From: Stentor coeruleus
Taxonomy: Eukaryota > Ciliophora > Heterotrichea > Heterotrichida > Stentoridae
Direction: 5' to 3'
DNA length: 22,026 nt
Assembly (NCBI GenBank): GCA_001970955.1
Contig: MPUH01001175.1
Span: 1-22,026 of the forward strand
Shown: piece by piece, positions 1-9,928 of the stretch
Layout of the letters: every line of letters begins with the position of its first letter
Numbering within the stretch: the first letter of the stretch is position 1
The notes under the pieces: model-generated
What the model saw: only the letters and a program-made list of their open reading frames with translations
What the model was told of the DNA's origin: nothing
Databases searched by the model: none
Translations under genes and position numbers: made by a program

Positions 1-627
1 GGTTTATGTTTTGTTTACATTTACTCTAAGTGAGTATATTGTGATTGCTTTGTTTTCTAGTCTTATTGTTTTGTAAGTTTTCAGGTGCTTTTTCTAAATT
101 TTCTTTGGATTTTTATTGTAAAATTCTTCATGCTTATATTTAGTTATTAAGTTCTTTCATTATAGCCAATAAGTATTTTTTTTACATAAAATAGAAAAAC
201 CGAATACATAAATTCAAGAATTTCTTCATGTATTTATTTGAATTTTTAACCATTTCTTGTGTTTAAAAAGAATATGGTTTACTTTTTGCATATTATATAG
301 TAATATAAAATTATCATATTCTATTTATTTATAACTTTTTCCCTTTTACTCACCTAACTATAAATATTTTATCTTTAACTACTATATAATAAGCCACATA
401 TAAAAAACTATTAATCTGATAATCTACATACTTATATATAAATAAACTTTTCTAGTATAAATTTATATATATCTTACAATTATTATCCCCAAAGTTTCTA
501 TATAATTTTTATTTGAAATACACAATTTTACATATAAAAATCATTACCATATGTATATAAATATAAAATCTTCCTATGTTATATAAAACAAGATAATAAA
601 AAGATACTAAATAACTTTATCTACTAA
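1..627. other. Non-coding spacer, left edge
   Basis: No convincing gene, tRNA or repeat array was seen. The first 150 bases are rich in T and G; from about 300 onward the + strand becomes A/T/C-rich with almost no G, up to the 3' end of the WD40 gene. This is the C-rich flank seen on the left side of most genes in the window. Confidence 0.6.
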
Positions 628-2466
628 CTAATCATTAAATATTACCTTAGGTAAAATGCATTCACCAATAGAAGGATGTTCATAATAATAATCATCAAGA
701 GTTTTATCAAAAAATACCCCATGCTCTAAGGTTTTTTTATCAATATTGTAAACTGATATTCCTAAGCCTGAAGAAATGTAAATAATATTTTCAATTTTAC
801 TAGCGAATACTCCTTTGAATCGCATATTATCTGGCATAGTAATAATAGCTTTAACAGCTTTGGTTTGTATATCCCAAACTCTTACAACCAAATCATTAGA
901 TTCTGAGATTAAATACCTGTTATCAAACGACACTCCAATACTACAAACTGACTTAACATGTCCTATAAAAAAAGATTCTAGTTGATTTTCAGACAAATCC
1001 CATCTAATTATATCTTCATGGTATGACCCTGATACTAAAAATCTATTATCTTTCGTCAAGTCCATGCAATAAATCCAATTTTTGCTACCTTGAAGTACAG
1101 TTTCTTGCCTTTTTTCTTGTAAGTTCCATATTCTAATAGTCATATCATATGATCCTGATATAGCTAGTTTATCATTATTAGTTATAACAACACTTGTAAC
1201 TGAATCTGTATGTCCTTGAAATATTGCTTCCTCTTTTTTTTCACTAAGATTCCACACTCTTAATGTATAATCCTTAGAACCTGATATTAATAATCCATTA
1301 TCACTAGTCAAAGCTATGCAAGATACTTCTTCTGTATGTCCTTTAAGTTCATCTTCTTGCTTATTTTCTGTTATGTTCCATAATATAACACTTCCATTTG
1401 ATGAACCTAATGCTAATAAACAGTTATTGTTAAACACAGCAGCACTTGAGGCGGATTTTTTACACCCACTAACGACCACCTTTGTTTTTTTAACCAGATT
1501 CCACACTTGTACTTCATCATCTGGAAACCCAAACAATGATGTTACCCATATGGTCTCATTTTTATTAAAAGCAAGGAATCTATAGTAAACAGTTGTTTTT
1601 AAAATCTGACTCGCTCCTTCTAAATCCCATACAATCATTTCTGAGCTTGAAAGAGAACAGCACTTATTATCCAAAAATATTGAGACTTTTTCAATTGAGC
1701 ATTCATGATCTAACATCACAGATTGTTGTCTTTTTTCTATAAGGTTCCAGACTATAATATTATGATCACAAGATCCAGTTACTGCAAAATGATCATCATT
1801 TGATATAGCAACACTTTTAACTGATCCAGTATGGCCTTCAAAAACTGTTTCTATTCTTTCTTCAAGAAAATTCCACATTTTCACTGTATTATCATCAGAT
1901 ACAGAAATCACAAATTGATTATCATTAGTTATTGCAAGGCTATTTACATAGTCTGTATGTCCTCTAAGAATACTTTGTTGTCTAAATTCAGGAATTTCTA
2001 AATGTTTTGGTTTATCATTACCCCCTGGGATTATAATCTGATAATCACTATCGAACTCTTCTTCTTCTCTTTTATCAAGTAAGTTCCAAACTCTTATAGT
2101 ATAATCTTCTGAACCAGAAATTGCATATTTATCATCATTTGTAACTACAATACTTCGTACTAATCCTTTATGTCCTTTAAGTATCCCTTCTTGCTGGTTA
2201 TTAAGCTGGTTGTAGACAATTATGGAGAAATCAGGTGATTTTATAAAAAAATATTTGCTTTGTCCTTGACTTCTATGAAATTTTGTGTTTTCTGATATAG
2301 AATTAAGAATCTCATCTTGAATAGGTTGGAAGATAGATGTGGTACCATTTATTAAATGCTCATCAGTATGAAGACTTAAACATTTTGGGCATAAAAGCTT
2401 GTTAAGACAATTTGTGCATTGACTTGATGGAACTTCTTTGCATCTCCAAGTTGAGCATCGCAGCAT
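628..2466 (-). CDS. WD40-repeat protein with N-terminal zinc-binding (B-box-like) head
   Basis: The protein has 612 residues and an intact frame ending in TAG. Residues 4-37 hold Cys4, Cys9, Cys17, Cys20, Cys26, Cys29, His33 and His37. These are enough ligands for two zinc ions, in a spacing like a degenerate B-box. From about residue 95 onward I count 10-12 WD40 units of about 42 residues. Most show the GH...S(V)...SGS.D.T(I/L)R(V/I)WNL pattern; clear W-D/W-N blade ends include VWNLL, MWNFL, VWNLS and IWNLQ. Units 4-6 are the most diverged, lacking the GH dipeptide. The count suggests one large or two stacked beta-propellers acting as a protein-protein scaffold. The partner and pathway cannot be read from sequence. 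The combination of zinc head and WD40 domain is clear, but no orthologue name is justified. No intron is needed. Confidence 0.88.
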   Translation of the reverse strand: MLRCSTWRCKEVPSSQCTNCLNKLLCPKCLSLHTDEHLINGTTSIFQPIQDEILNSISENTKFHRSQGQSKYFFIKSPDFSIIVYNQLNNQQEGILKGHKGLVRSIVVTNDDKYAISGSEDYTIRVWNLLDKREEEEFDSDYQIIIPGGNDKPKHLEIPEFRQQSILRGHTDYVNSLAITNDNQFVISVSDDNTVKMWNFLEERIETVFEGHTGSVKSVAISNDDHFAVTGSCDHNIIVWNLIEKRQQSVMLDHECSIEKVSIFLDNKCCSLSSSEMIVWDLEGASQILKTTVYYRFLAFNKNETIWVTSLFGFPDDEVQVWNLVKKTKVVVSGCKKSASSAAVFNNNCLLALGSSNGSVILWNITENKQEDELKGHTEEVSCIALTSDNGLLISGSKDYTLRVWNLSEKKEEAIFQGHTDSVTSVVITNNDKLAISGSYDMTIRIWNLQEKRQETVLQGSKNWIYCMDLTKDNRFLVSGSYHEDIIRWDLSENQLESFFIGHVKSVCSIGVSFDNRYLISESNDLVVRVWDIQTKAVKAIITMPDNMRFKGVFASKIENIIYISSGLGISVYNIDKKTLEHGVFFDKTLDDYYYEHPSIGECILPKVIFND

Positions 2467-3769
2467 TTTTTATTATAAACTTTCAGATATACAAAAAATA
2501 TTTACTTAAACAACCAGAATCTATAAAACCAGTCTAATTCTTCATTAACCCCATCTCTATTTATACCATCACAGTTTTTTTATACTAATTTTCTCTCTTA
2601 CGTCAAAAATATTAAAACTTTCTTTTATATATTCTAAATATAGCATAAGATAAGTTTTATTTATTTGTATAAACAAAAATACTAACATCCCTTATCAAAG
2701 GATTTTCAATCATATTATTAAACTCATATTTTGCTTCAATGATCCTTTTTCTATTATTAGAATCTACAACAAATATCAACCTTTAAATTTTTTCATAAAA
2801 ATGACTTCATTATTCTCTAATCTTTCATAATCACTATCCTAAGTCTAATTTATACAAGGATTTATATTGAATTATACTAAACTAAGAATATCCACTAGAC
2901 TGGAATTTTATATTAAAGAATTAGGATTTTCAAACTTAAATGCCTCAGAAATAAGACAAATCAGTGATTTTTGTTGAAAAAACATAAGATAAAAAGAAAT
3001 ATTCCATTTTTTAAACTATAAGGATACTAATTAAATACAATCAAAAAAGTTTTAAAGCTTTTATCCTAATCAAAGGATATTTTTTAACGATTGTTGATAT
3101 GCTTGTAAAAAAATTCTTAGACTAATTGTCACAAGGGTTTCGTGCTATTTAAAACTAGGCGACCATTAAAAAAAAAGAATAAAATAAGTACTTGAAACCA
3201 GAAATTCTATGCAAAGTTCATTCCTGACATATAAAATTTAAGCTTTTTTGACTATAAAATGGTTTTATTTCAAATAAAATCATGTTTTTTCATCAAATAT
3301 AAAACCCATAGCTTCATTATGATAAATATAAAATACCTTAATTATAATATATTTACCATATACATATTGATATCTCATATATAAATCTTAAATCTAATAT
3401 AAACAAAAAATCTTTACAATTATAGACAAAAAAAAAAACATTTTCCATATCGCAAGCCTAATAATCCTATCATTCTTAACTCCTTATATCTTAAGCCCAA
3501 CATAACTCTTAAATACCCTTTATATTTATACTCCTTCACCTATTATAAATATATCTAAAATAACTTCAATATATACAAATACTTTATATAAAATTACCTT
3601 TAGCTTCATACAAAAAGTCCTTTTCTGACTATGAAAAAATAAAAATCATTTTTTTTAGACTAAATTCACAAAAACTCTTAAATCACAGGAAATAAATCAC
3701 TGATATTTTCCCTTTGTTAGGTTATTTTTAAATGTTGTTTGAATTTTTGTTGGATATTATTCAATATAA
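2467..3769. other. Long non-coding spacer between divergent genes
   Basis: About 1.3 kb separate the start codons of the WD40 gene (-) and the DYRK gene (+). All frames are closed by frequent TAA and TAG. I see no tRNA boxes, repeats or coding-like stretch. It must contain the promoters of both genes. Unlike most spacers here it lacks a strongly G-rich left half. The last 300 bases before the kinase are C-rich and G-poor. Confidence 0.6.
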
Positions 3770-5110
3770 ATGAGTATAAAACAAAGTTCTAAGTTTTTCA
3801 GTGACCCCAGTAGGAATTTTGCAAGTTCGGCAGGGAAAAAAGCTTTTCGGACAAGGAGTTTTTCGGCTGTAAGGGTTTCGAAAAATGGTCTTAACAGTGT
3901 TAATGGCTTGTATTCTTTAGAAACTGAAAGGAAGCACTATCAGAAATGGTTTCAAGGTTTTTTAATTGATGAAAACTCAAATGGAGAGGGTATAGGAGAG
4001 TGCTTAACTCCAGAAAAAGTTCTCAAAGAAAACCCATTTTTGCTTACCGACTACGAAAAAAAGGAGATTTTAGACTACTCAGAAATTTACTACATCGGCC
4101 ACAGCACAAAAAAGCACAACGGCAAATTCTGTGATGAAAAAGGTTACTACCGGGCTTTTATCGGAGATCATATATCTTATCGTTATGAAATAAGCCATCT
4201 ATTAGGGGATGGGAGTTTTGGAATAGTTGCAAGCTGTTTTGACCATAAAACTCAAACCCCAGTTGCAATCAAAATATTACGTAAAGGGAAGAGCTTTGAA
4301 GAAATAGGGGAACTTGAAGTTAAAGCTTTAGACTCTATACAACATAATGGACCTAATGACGCAATAATCGAAAAATTTGATGAGTTTCTCTTTAGAGGGC
4401 ATTATTGTATAGTCTTCGAACTGTTGAGTACTGATCTTTTCAGCTACTTAAAAAGGCATAATTTTCAAGGTATGAATATAAACGTTTTGAAAAGAATCGC
4501 AATACAATTGCTTATAGGTCTAAAGCACATTCATAAAAGCAGGCTTATCCACTGCGATCTCAAGCCAGAAAACATTCTTTTCAAAGCTAAAAACAAATCC
4601 AGTATAAAAATCATAGACTTCGGATCATCCTGCGAGCAGTCTAATAAGCTTTTCACTTATATCCAAAGCCGTTACTACCGAGCTCCAGAAGTAATACTAG
4701 AAATAGACTACTCTGAAAAAATTGATATATGGAGCTTAGGGTGTATTCTTTTTGAAATGTATACTGGAATACCTCTATTTGCAAGTATAGACGAGCATGA
4801 GCAACTATGTAAAATTTCAGATATCATAAGTGAAATACCACACAAAATGGTCAAAAATAGTCATCGACATGATGATTTTTTTGATAACAAAGGGAGAATT
4901 CTAAGGAAAAATGAGGACAATTTCGATACAAACAAAAAACTATCAAACATGCTAAAAAGTTCAGACCCTGGATTTGTTGATTTCTTAAGTAAATGTTTAA
5001 ATATCGACCCTAAGTGTAGAGTTGATGCTGAACAAGCACTTTTACACCCTTGGATTAAAGGAAAAAAACTTAAAAATAGTAGGAGTTTGCGGGTATTCAA
5101 TACAAACTAA
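3770..5110 (+). CDS. DYRK-family dual-specificity protein kinase (class II-like)
   Basis: This kinase of 446 residues is complete and ends in TAA. A DYRK-homology-box-like segment (about residues 92-140, with LTDYEKKEIL, YSEIYYIG and HISYRYEI) precedes the catalytic domain, as in class II DYRKs. The glycine loop is GDGSFGIV (146-153). The ATP lysine is Lys168 in VAIKIL, the probable helix-C glutamate is Glu183, the catalytic loop is HCDLKPEN (261-268, Asp263), and the metal-binding DFG begins at Asp283. The activation segment reads FTYIQSRYYRAPE (295-307). Family members autophosphorylate the second Tyr of YxY, here Tyr297; the first Tyr is Phe. DYRKs phosphorylate Ser/Thr substrates and act in growth and cell-cycle control. 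The Ser/Arg/Lys-rich N-terminus (1-50) is probably disordered. The cellular role is not inferable. TATAA directly abuts the ATG. Confidence 0.93.
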   Translation: MSIKQSSKFFSDPSRNFASSAGKKAFRTRSFSAVRVSKNGLNSVNGLYSLETERKHYQKWFQGFLIDENSNGEGIGECLTPEKVLKENPFLLTDYEKKEILDYSEIYYIGHSTKKHNGKFCDEKGYYRAFIGDHISYRYEISHLLGDGSFGIVASCFDHKTQTPVAIKILRKGKSFEEIGELEVKALDSIQHNGPNDAIIEKFDEFLFRGHYCIVFELLSTDLFSYLKRHNFQGMNINVLKRIAIQLLIGLKHIHKSRLIHCDLKPENILFKAKNKSSIKIIDFGSSCEQSNKLFTYIQSRYYRAPEVILEIDYSEKIDIWSLGCILFEMYTGIPLFASIDEHEQLCKISDIISEIPHKMVKNSHRHDDFFDNKGRILRKNEDNFDTNKKLSNMLKSSDPGFVDFLSKCLNIDPKCRVDAEQALLHPWIKGKKLKNSRSLRVFNTN

Positions 5111-6346
5111 CACTAATATTATGTTATATAATAACCCTAATTTATTATAAGAGAATTCATGAGTTTTTAATAAATTGATATGATAATTTTATAATGCTTT
5201 TTAGATTTTGTGCTTTTGATGATTAGATAAATTTTTTTTTTAAAACTTTTTAGGTTAATCATTTTTTAAGATAATCGCCATTGGGAGTGTGCTTTAATGT
5301 TGGCTTTTCTGTGTGAAGATTTTTATTTTTAATTGAGAAAGAAAGATTTTATATGAGGAATTATAGGATTATTAAGTGAAGATGTTTAATTTTTTATTTT
5401 TTGATTGTGGAATATTGTAAATTGAGTGACTTCGATGAAATGATCACTGTTGGGAGGATTATAAACTTTGCAGATTTTCTGTTGAGAGAAAATAAATTTA
5501 TATGTATTTTATTGTTAGATCAATAAAAAATATGCTTTTTGTTAGGATTTTATAGTTGCGTATTAAAGATTTTGCTTTTCGATAAGAAAAACTCACTTTT
5601 TCTGTAGTAGGCATTAACATTTTCTCTACCAGCAATACAAATATTCTTTCTTTTTTATACAAAATATATTCTTTATCATATATTTTCATTCTATAAAAGG
5701 GTAAATTTATAAACACTCCTCTCTTTAAAACCCTCAAGCCTAGTTCTTTGTTTTATATAATCAACCTGTGTACAAGAATTTGCTTTTTAAAATAAACATT
5801 TTGCTGTTGAGAAAAACTATAGAAAACTTAAAAATAAAAGGAAAATATATGCTAAATAACATAAAAATGCAGTTTAATACTATATAACTAAGTGTTCCTC
5901 TTTAAAAATAAGAAATGTTTAATAAAAATTCATCAATTTCACTCAGATTTGTTAATCCTGATAAGTTTTTTCATGTATCCTATACTATTCTATAAAATAT
6001 ATAATTTTCAAAAACTATTACAACAACAAAAAATCAGCATTTGGAGCTTTGGCTTATATTTTCAATATTCTCCAAATACACTTTATAAAAGTATCTAAAT
6101 CAAAAAGATAGCATTAATCTAATTAATCAAGCATTAAAATTCATAATAAAAGTTTTCTTTTTCCAAAGGAGTATTCTAACAAACTATATAAACAATTAAC
6201 AAAAACACAAAGATAAAATTCTATCAAAAGTCCATCATAAACCTATAAAAATTCAATAAAAGCAATCATTCGTTCACAAATTTGATCTTTTTTTTTATAT
6301 ATAATCTTACTAAAGATAAAGAGATTTTAAATATCATGATAATTTA
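5111..6346. other. Long spacer between convergent genes
   Basis: This spacer of 1.2 kb lies between the 3' ends of the kinase and the orphan gene. The left part (5111-5480) is G- and T-rich; from about 5560 to the right end the + strand is C/A/T-rich and G-poor. Two short open frames occur (5498-5737 on - and 5892-6098 on +). Their translations are dominated by Ile, Lys, Phe and Tyr, as expected from random AT-rich DNA. I saw no RNA gene or repeat. Confidence 0.6.
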
Positions 6347-7426
6347 CTAATCATTATAAGTAAAATTTCTAAACCTCAGCTCATTTGCAGACAACGCAAA
6401 CAACCCAAGTTTTAAATAAATCTTAACTTTATCCCATTTCTCTATACATTCTTGTTCATGTATTCCATTTAAAGCATTTTCACAACAGGCTATGCCTATT
6501 TTTCTACATAATAAATCGATATTTTCTTCTAAAAAAATAAAATCTATATATAAACCAAAGGATTTTATAATAACAGGATTACTGAAATAGTTTTTACAGT
6601 ATTCATTCGAATAGCATTTATGCTCTAGATTATCGATTTTAGTATTTTCTGTATTATCATTTTTAAGTTTTTTGTTTCTAGTTGAAAGTGGACTGTTTTC
6701 AAATTTACTAATCTCGAAAAAAAGTTGCCTATGGGAAGGTTGCCATATGAACTTTGCTGATTCTCTGTAGCTATTTAACTGAGCTTCATTATTTATGTCG
6801 ATATAATTAATATCATTTTCACTTTTTATTTGAATATATCTACGTAAAATATTCCTTATCCATCTATTATGAGCCCTTATCCACATAATTCTTATACTAG
6901 GCTTTGTCAATTTTTTTATTGTATTTTTCCCTCTATGGCTTTTATAGTATTTCTTAAACCCACCAAATACATTTTTAAAATCCAACTCAGAGTTTTTAAA
7001 AATCCTCAACATCTTATTACAATTCCCATCATCCTCTCTCACAACTCGAATTTTCACGACTAATTTTCTAGAATCCTCCTTTTTCGTATCATCTTTTCTA
7101 TTACAAACAACATATTTTTTATCTTTTCCATGTATAATTTTTATAATTTTTTTTCTTCCATCATAATCAATAGACAAATCGATACCCAGTTTTTTATTTT
7201 GATTATTAGTCGATTTTTCTTGACTATATTTTGTATAATTTGACTCGATATCATTTACATCATATTCATTTTGAGATTCTAAGACAAAGTTTTGTCTAAA
7301 ATTATCAAAGACTGAATTACTTTCGGTATATGAGTTTGAAAAGCATAGATAATCATCTGTTATATGATCAGGGCATTGAAGATAGTCAATTTGATAATTG
7401 TTTTCTATAGCTTTTTCCATATGCAT
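6347..7426 (-). CDS. Orphan protein, intact member of a tandem pair
   Basis: The protein has 359 residues, ends in TAG, and is not recognised. The N-terminal 110 residues are polar and rich in Asp, Asn, Ser and Lys, probably disordered. A basic, aromatic centre (about 165-205) contains MWIRAHNRWIRNILRRY. A later segment has FIWQPSHRQLFFEISKFENSPLS, and the C-terminal third is the best conserved against the neighbouring broken copy (HKCYSNEYCKNYFSN, IKSFGLYIDF, CCENALNGIHEQ). Six Cys lie in the last 100 residues. No signal peptide or membrane helix is evident. Homology with the copy at 8247-9314 spans the whole length, with similarity concentrated in structured-looking blocks, which supports this being a real protein. 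Start: Met1; Met3 is an alternative and aligns with the relic start of the copy. Function unknown. Confidence 0.75.
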   Translation of the reverse strand: MHMEKAIENNYQIDYLQCPDHITDDYLCFSNSYTESNSVFDNFRQNFVLESQNEYDVNDIESNYTKYSQEKSTNNQNKKLGIDLSIDYDGRKKIIKIIHGKDKKYVVCNRKDDTKKEDSRKLVVKIRVVREDDGNCNKMLRIFKNSELDFKNVFGGFKKYYKSHRGKNTIKKLTKPSIRIMWIRAHNRWIRNILRRYIQIKSENDINYIDINNEAQLNSYRESAKFIWQPSHRQLFFEISKFENSPLSTRNKKLKNDNTENTKIDNLEHKCYSNEYCKNYFSNPVIIKSFGLYIDFIFLEENIDLLCRKIGIACCENALNGIHEQECIEKWDKVKIYLKLGLFALSANELRFRNFTYND

Positions 7427-8246
7427 AAAATTATGGTTTGGAGTTTGAGAATTTATTGTATTGGATGCTTTGAAAAAAACTTACAGGCTTTTTTATCAGG
7501 ATTTTGAAGGATTTTTATGAAAAGAAAAGCTTTTGTATTAAGGAAAATAATTTTCTGTAGAAAATAACGATTTTTTGTATATTTTTTTTGTGTTTAAATT
7601 GTAGTACATTAGGCTTTTATTGAGAATTTTTTTTTTTTTTAGAAAATTGGCTGAGAAAGTGTTTAGTGTGTTTAAAATACTAGAAAATTATTAAGATTGT
7701 GTTTTTGATGAAAAATTTAGATAATGTGTTATAGGAAAAAGCAGATTTTTATGATTTTATAGTAAAAAACAAAAATTTTTTTTGGGTTTCTGTTAAGATA
7801 ATTGTGGNTGTGGAAATTTATAGTCTCGATAAGAAAATGCTTTAAATTATTTAATAAGTTTATGTGTTGTAAATTATCATTATAAATACCTTTATATCAG
7901 TTTATTATTATAAAAAAAAAATAACAAATTAGTGAACTGAATTTTATGATTGAAAGTTTATGATAAGTTATTTATTTATCTTTTGATGCATACAAGCAAT
8001 GCTAGTCTTTTTATTACAAACTGAATAAAAAAACCTAATCATGACTTCTAAGTTTTGAAATCTATAAAATGGTAGATTTATTATAAAACTATCTCTAAAA
8101 TCTTAATCTATATTTTATATCCTCAACATCAAAATTTTTAAAATCTAATAATTCTCTAGATTCAATATAAAAAATCTTTTTTTTATAAATTCAATGATAC
8201 TTTATAAAAACTTTGCTAAGAATAAATTTTAAATATCATAATAATC
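7427..8246. other. Spacer between tandem paralogues
   Basis: No gene was found. Bases 7427-7860 are G- and T-rich on the + strand; 7900-8246 are C/A/T-rich. There is one ambiguous base (n) at 7808. Immediately left of the broken copy (about 8205-8246) the sequence resembles that just left of the intact copy (about 6305-6346, shared TTTTAAATATCAT), so the duplication extends past the coding region into the 3' flank. Confidence 0.6.
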
Positions 8247-9314
8247 TTAATCAGCATAAGTAAATTTTCGACCTCTTAATTTATTATAAGAAAACGCGAA
8301 CGACCCAAGTTTTAAAAAAGCTTTAACTTTATCCCATTTTTTAACACAATCCTGTTCATGTATCCCATTTAAAGCATTTTCACAACAGTCCATACCTATT
8401 TTCCTACATAATAAATTAATATCTTCAACTGAAAAAAGAAAATCAACATATAAACCAAAGGATTTTATGATAATAAGATTACTGAAATAGTTTTTACAGT
8501 ATTCATTAGTATAGCATTTATGTTTAAAATCACAGATTTTGATAATTTCTGATTTATCATCGCTGATTTTTTTTTTCTAGTAGAAATTGGACTGTTTTCA
8601 TATTTACTGATTCCAATTAATAATTTTTTATTAGAAGGTTGTCTTATGAAATCAACTGATTCTCTATAACTTTTTAGCTGGGTTTCATTATTTATATCGA
8701 AATAGTTAATGTTGTTAACCCTTTTTGTCCGAATATCGCTATACAAAATATTCCTTATTCATCTATTATGCACTCTTATCCACATGATTCTTTTACTTAT
8801 CATTTTTAATAGTTTTGATATAAAATTCTGTTTAGAGTTTTTATTGTTGTTTTTTTTTAAACCCTTGAAACACTGTATTGAAATCTAACTTAGAGTCTGT
8901 GATAATCTTCAGGATCTTATCATCATCTTCTTTAACAAATCGAACTTTTACAACTAATTCCTTAGAATTTTCCTTTTTTATATTTTCTGTTCTGTTATAA
9001 ACAGTGTAATTTCCATCATCTCTATACCTGATTTTCATAATTTTTTTCTTTCTATGAAACTTTTTAGATAAATCAATATTCTGATTTTTATTCTTAATAT
9101 TAGTTGACTTTTCATGACTATATTTTGTATCATTTAACTCAAAGTCTTTTATATCATATTCATAATGAGACCCTTGGACTAAATTTTTGCTTTGATTTTC
9201 AAGGAATGAATAGTCTTCATTAAATGAATTTGAAAAATATAAATAATCATCTATTTTGTGTTTGGAGTTTTGCATGTAGTCAGGATAGACATTTTTTTCT
9301 ATTTATTGAATCAT
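8247..9314 (-). pseudogene. Decayed tandem paralogue of the 6347-7426 orphan gene
   Basis: Reading leftward on the - strand, this copy aligns end to end with its intact neighbour but carries four lesions. An in-frame TAA (9303-9305) is the fourth codon after the presumed relic ATG at 9312-9314. A frame change occurs in an A-run near 8850-8860, after the segment matching VFGGFKK. A TGA replaces the Trp codon of NRWIRNIL (about 8757-8760). A second frame change occurs in an A-run near 8568-8577, after STRKKK. Beyond it the homologous frame resumes as HKCYTNEYCKNYFSN and runs to a TAA at 8247-8249. An internal ATG at 9275 could still open a frame of 144 codons. The A-run shifts could be sequencing errors, but the TAA and TGA are independent of them. 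Duplication followed by decay is the simplest reading. Confidence 0.85.
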
Positions 9315-9928
9315 TTTATTTATGTTTTCACCCATAATTTGAATCTGATAATTTCTATTGTTGGGTATTTTTTAAAAGATTTTTGCGAATTTAAGAGGAA
9401 AATAGAAATCGAGGGTTTTTTAGTTGATTTTAAATGATTGATTAATGGAAGTTGAGGGTTTTTTGTAGGAAGCTGATGATTTTGTATAATGTAAAATGAA
9501 TAAATTTCAAGGGTTATTTGGCAGGGAAATTATTGAAAGATTGTGAAATAGGATAGATTATATTTAAAATATATGGAAAATATTGTATTAAGTGCTGATG
9601 ATTTTTATATTTTTGATAGAGTTTGCTTTAAACTAAATTTTTTTATTAAAAACTAAAAAAGCAGAATCAAAGCACTGCCCAATTTATAAATTTCACAATT
9701 TTTTAAATCATTTCTTTTATACAAAACTAAAATCAACCTAATTCACAAATAAAAACACACAAATAAATTCCTCATCTTTCCCATAATCGAAAAAATCATC
9801 ATCCATACAAAAAATCCCAAATTTTAACACTCTCAGCCTCTGACACATCCCACCATTCACAAATCATCACAAATAAAGCCAACCAAAATCCTTATCCTAA
9901 TTCATATCCACCTAATCTTACTATAAAC
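9315..9928. other. Spacer with sharp G-rich to C-rich switch
   Basis: No gene was found. By hand count, 9361-9600 on the + strand holds about 56 G and 6 C, while 9661-9900 holds about 64 C and 8 G. It lies between two genes that both point left. Confidence 0.7.

Larger units (their letters stand above)
6305..9314. repeat. Direct tandem duplication, unit about 1.9 kb
   Basis: The intact orphan gene and the broken copy lie head to tail. Matching landmarks are offset by about 1,894-1,900 bases: stop codon 6347 against 8247, and Met3 start 7420 against relic start 9314. Similarity includes a short 3' flank, but I could not follow it convincingly into the 5' flank. Confidence 0.75.

Noticed and set aside
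1316..1585. 89-codon frame on + inside the WD40 gene
   Set aside because: Antisense shadow of a clear conserved repeat protein.
5498..5737. 79-codon frame on - in the long convergent spacer
   Set aside because: Ile/Lys/Phe/Tyr-rich translation typical of random AT-rich DNA; no domain or supporting context.
5892..6098. 68-codon frame on + with hydrophobic stretch
   Set aside because: Hydrophobicity follows from T-rich sequence; no other support.
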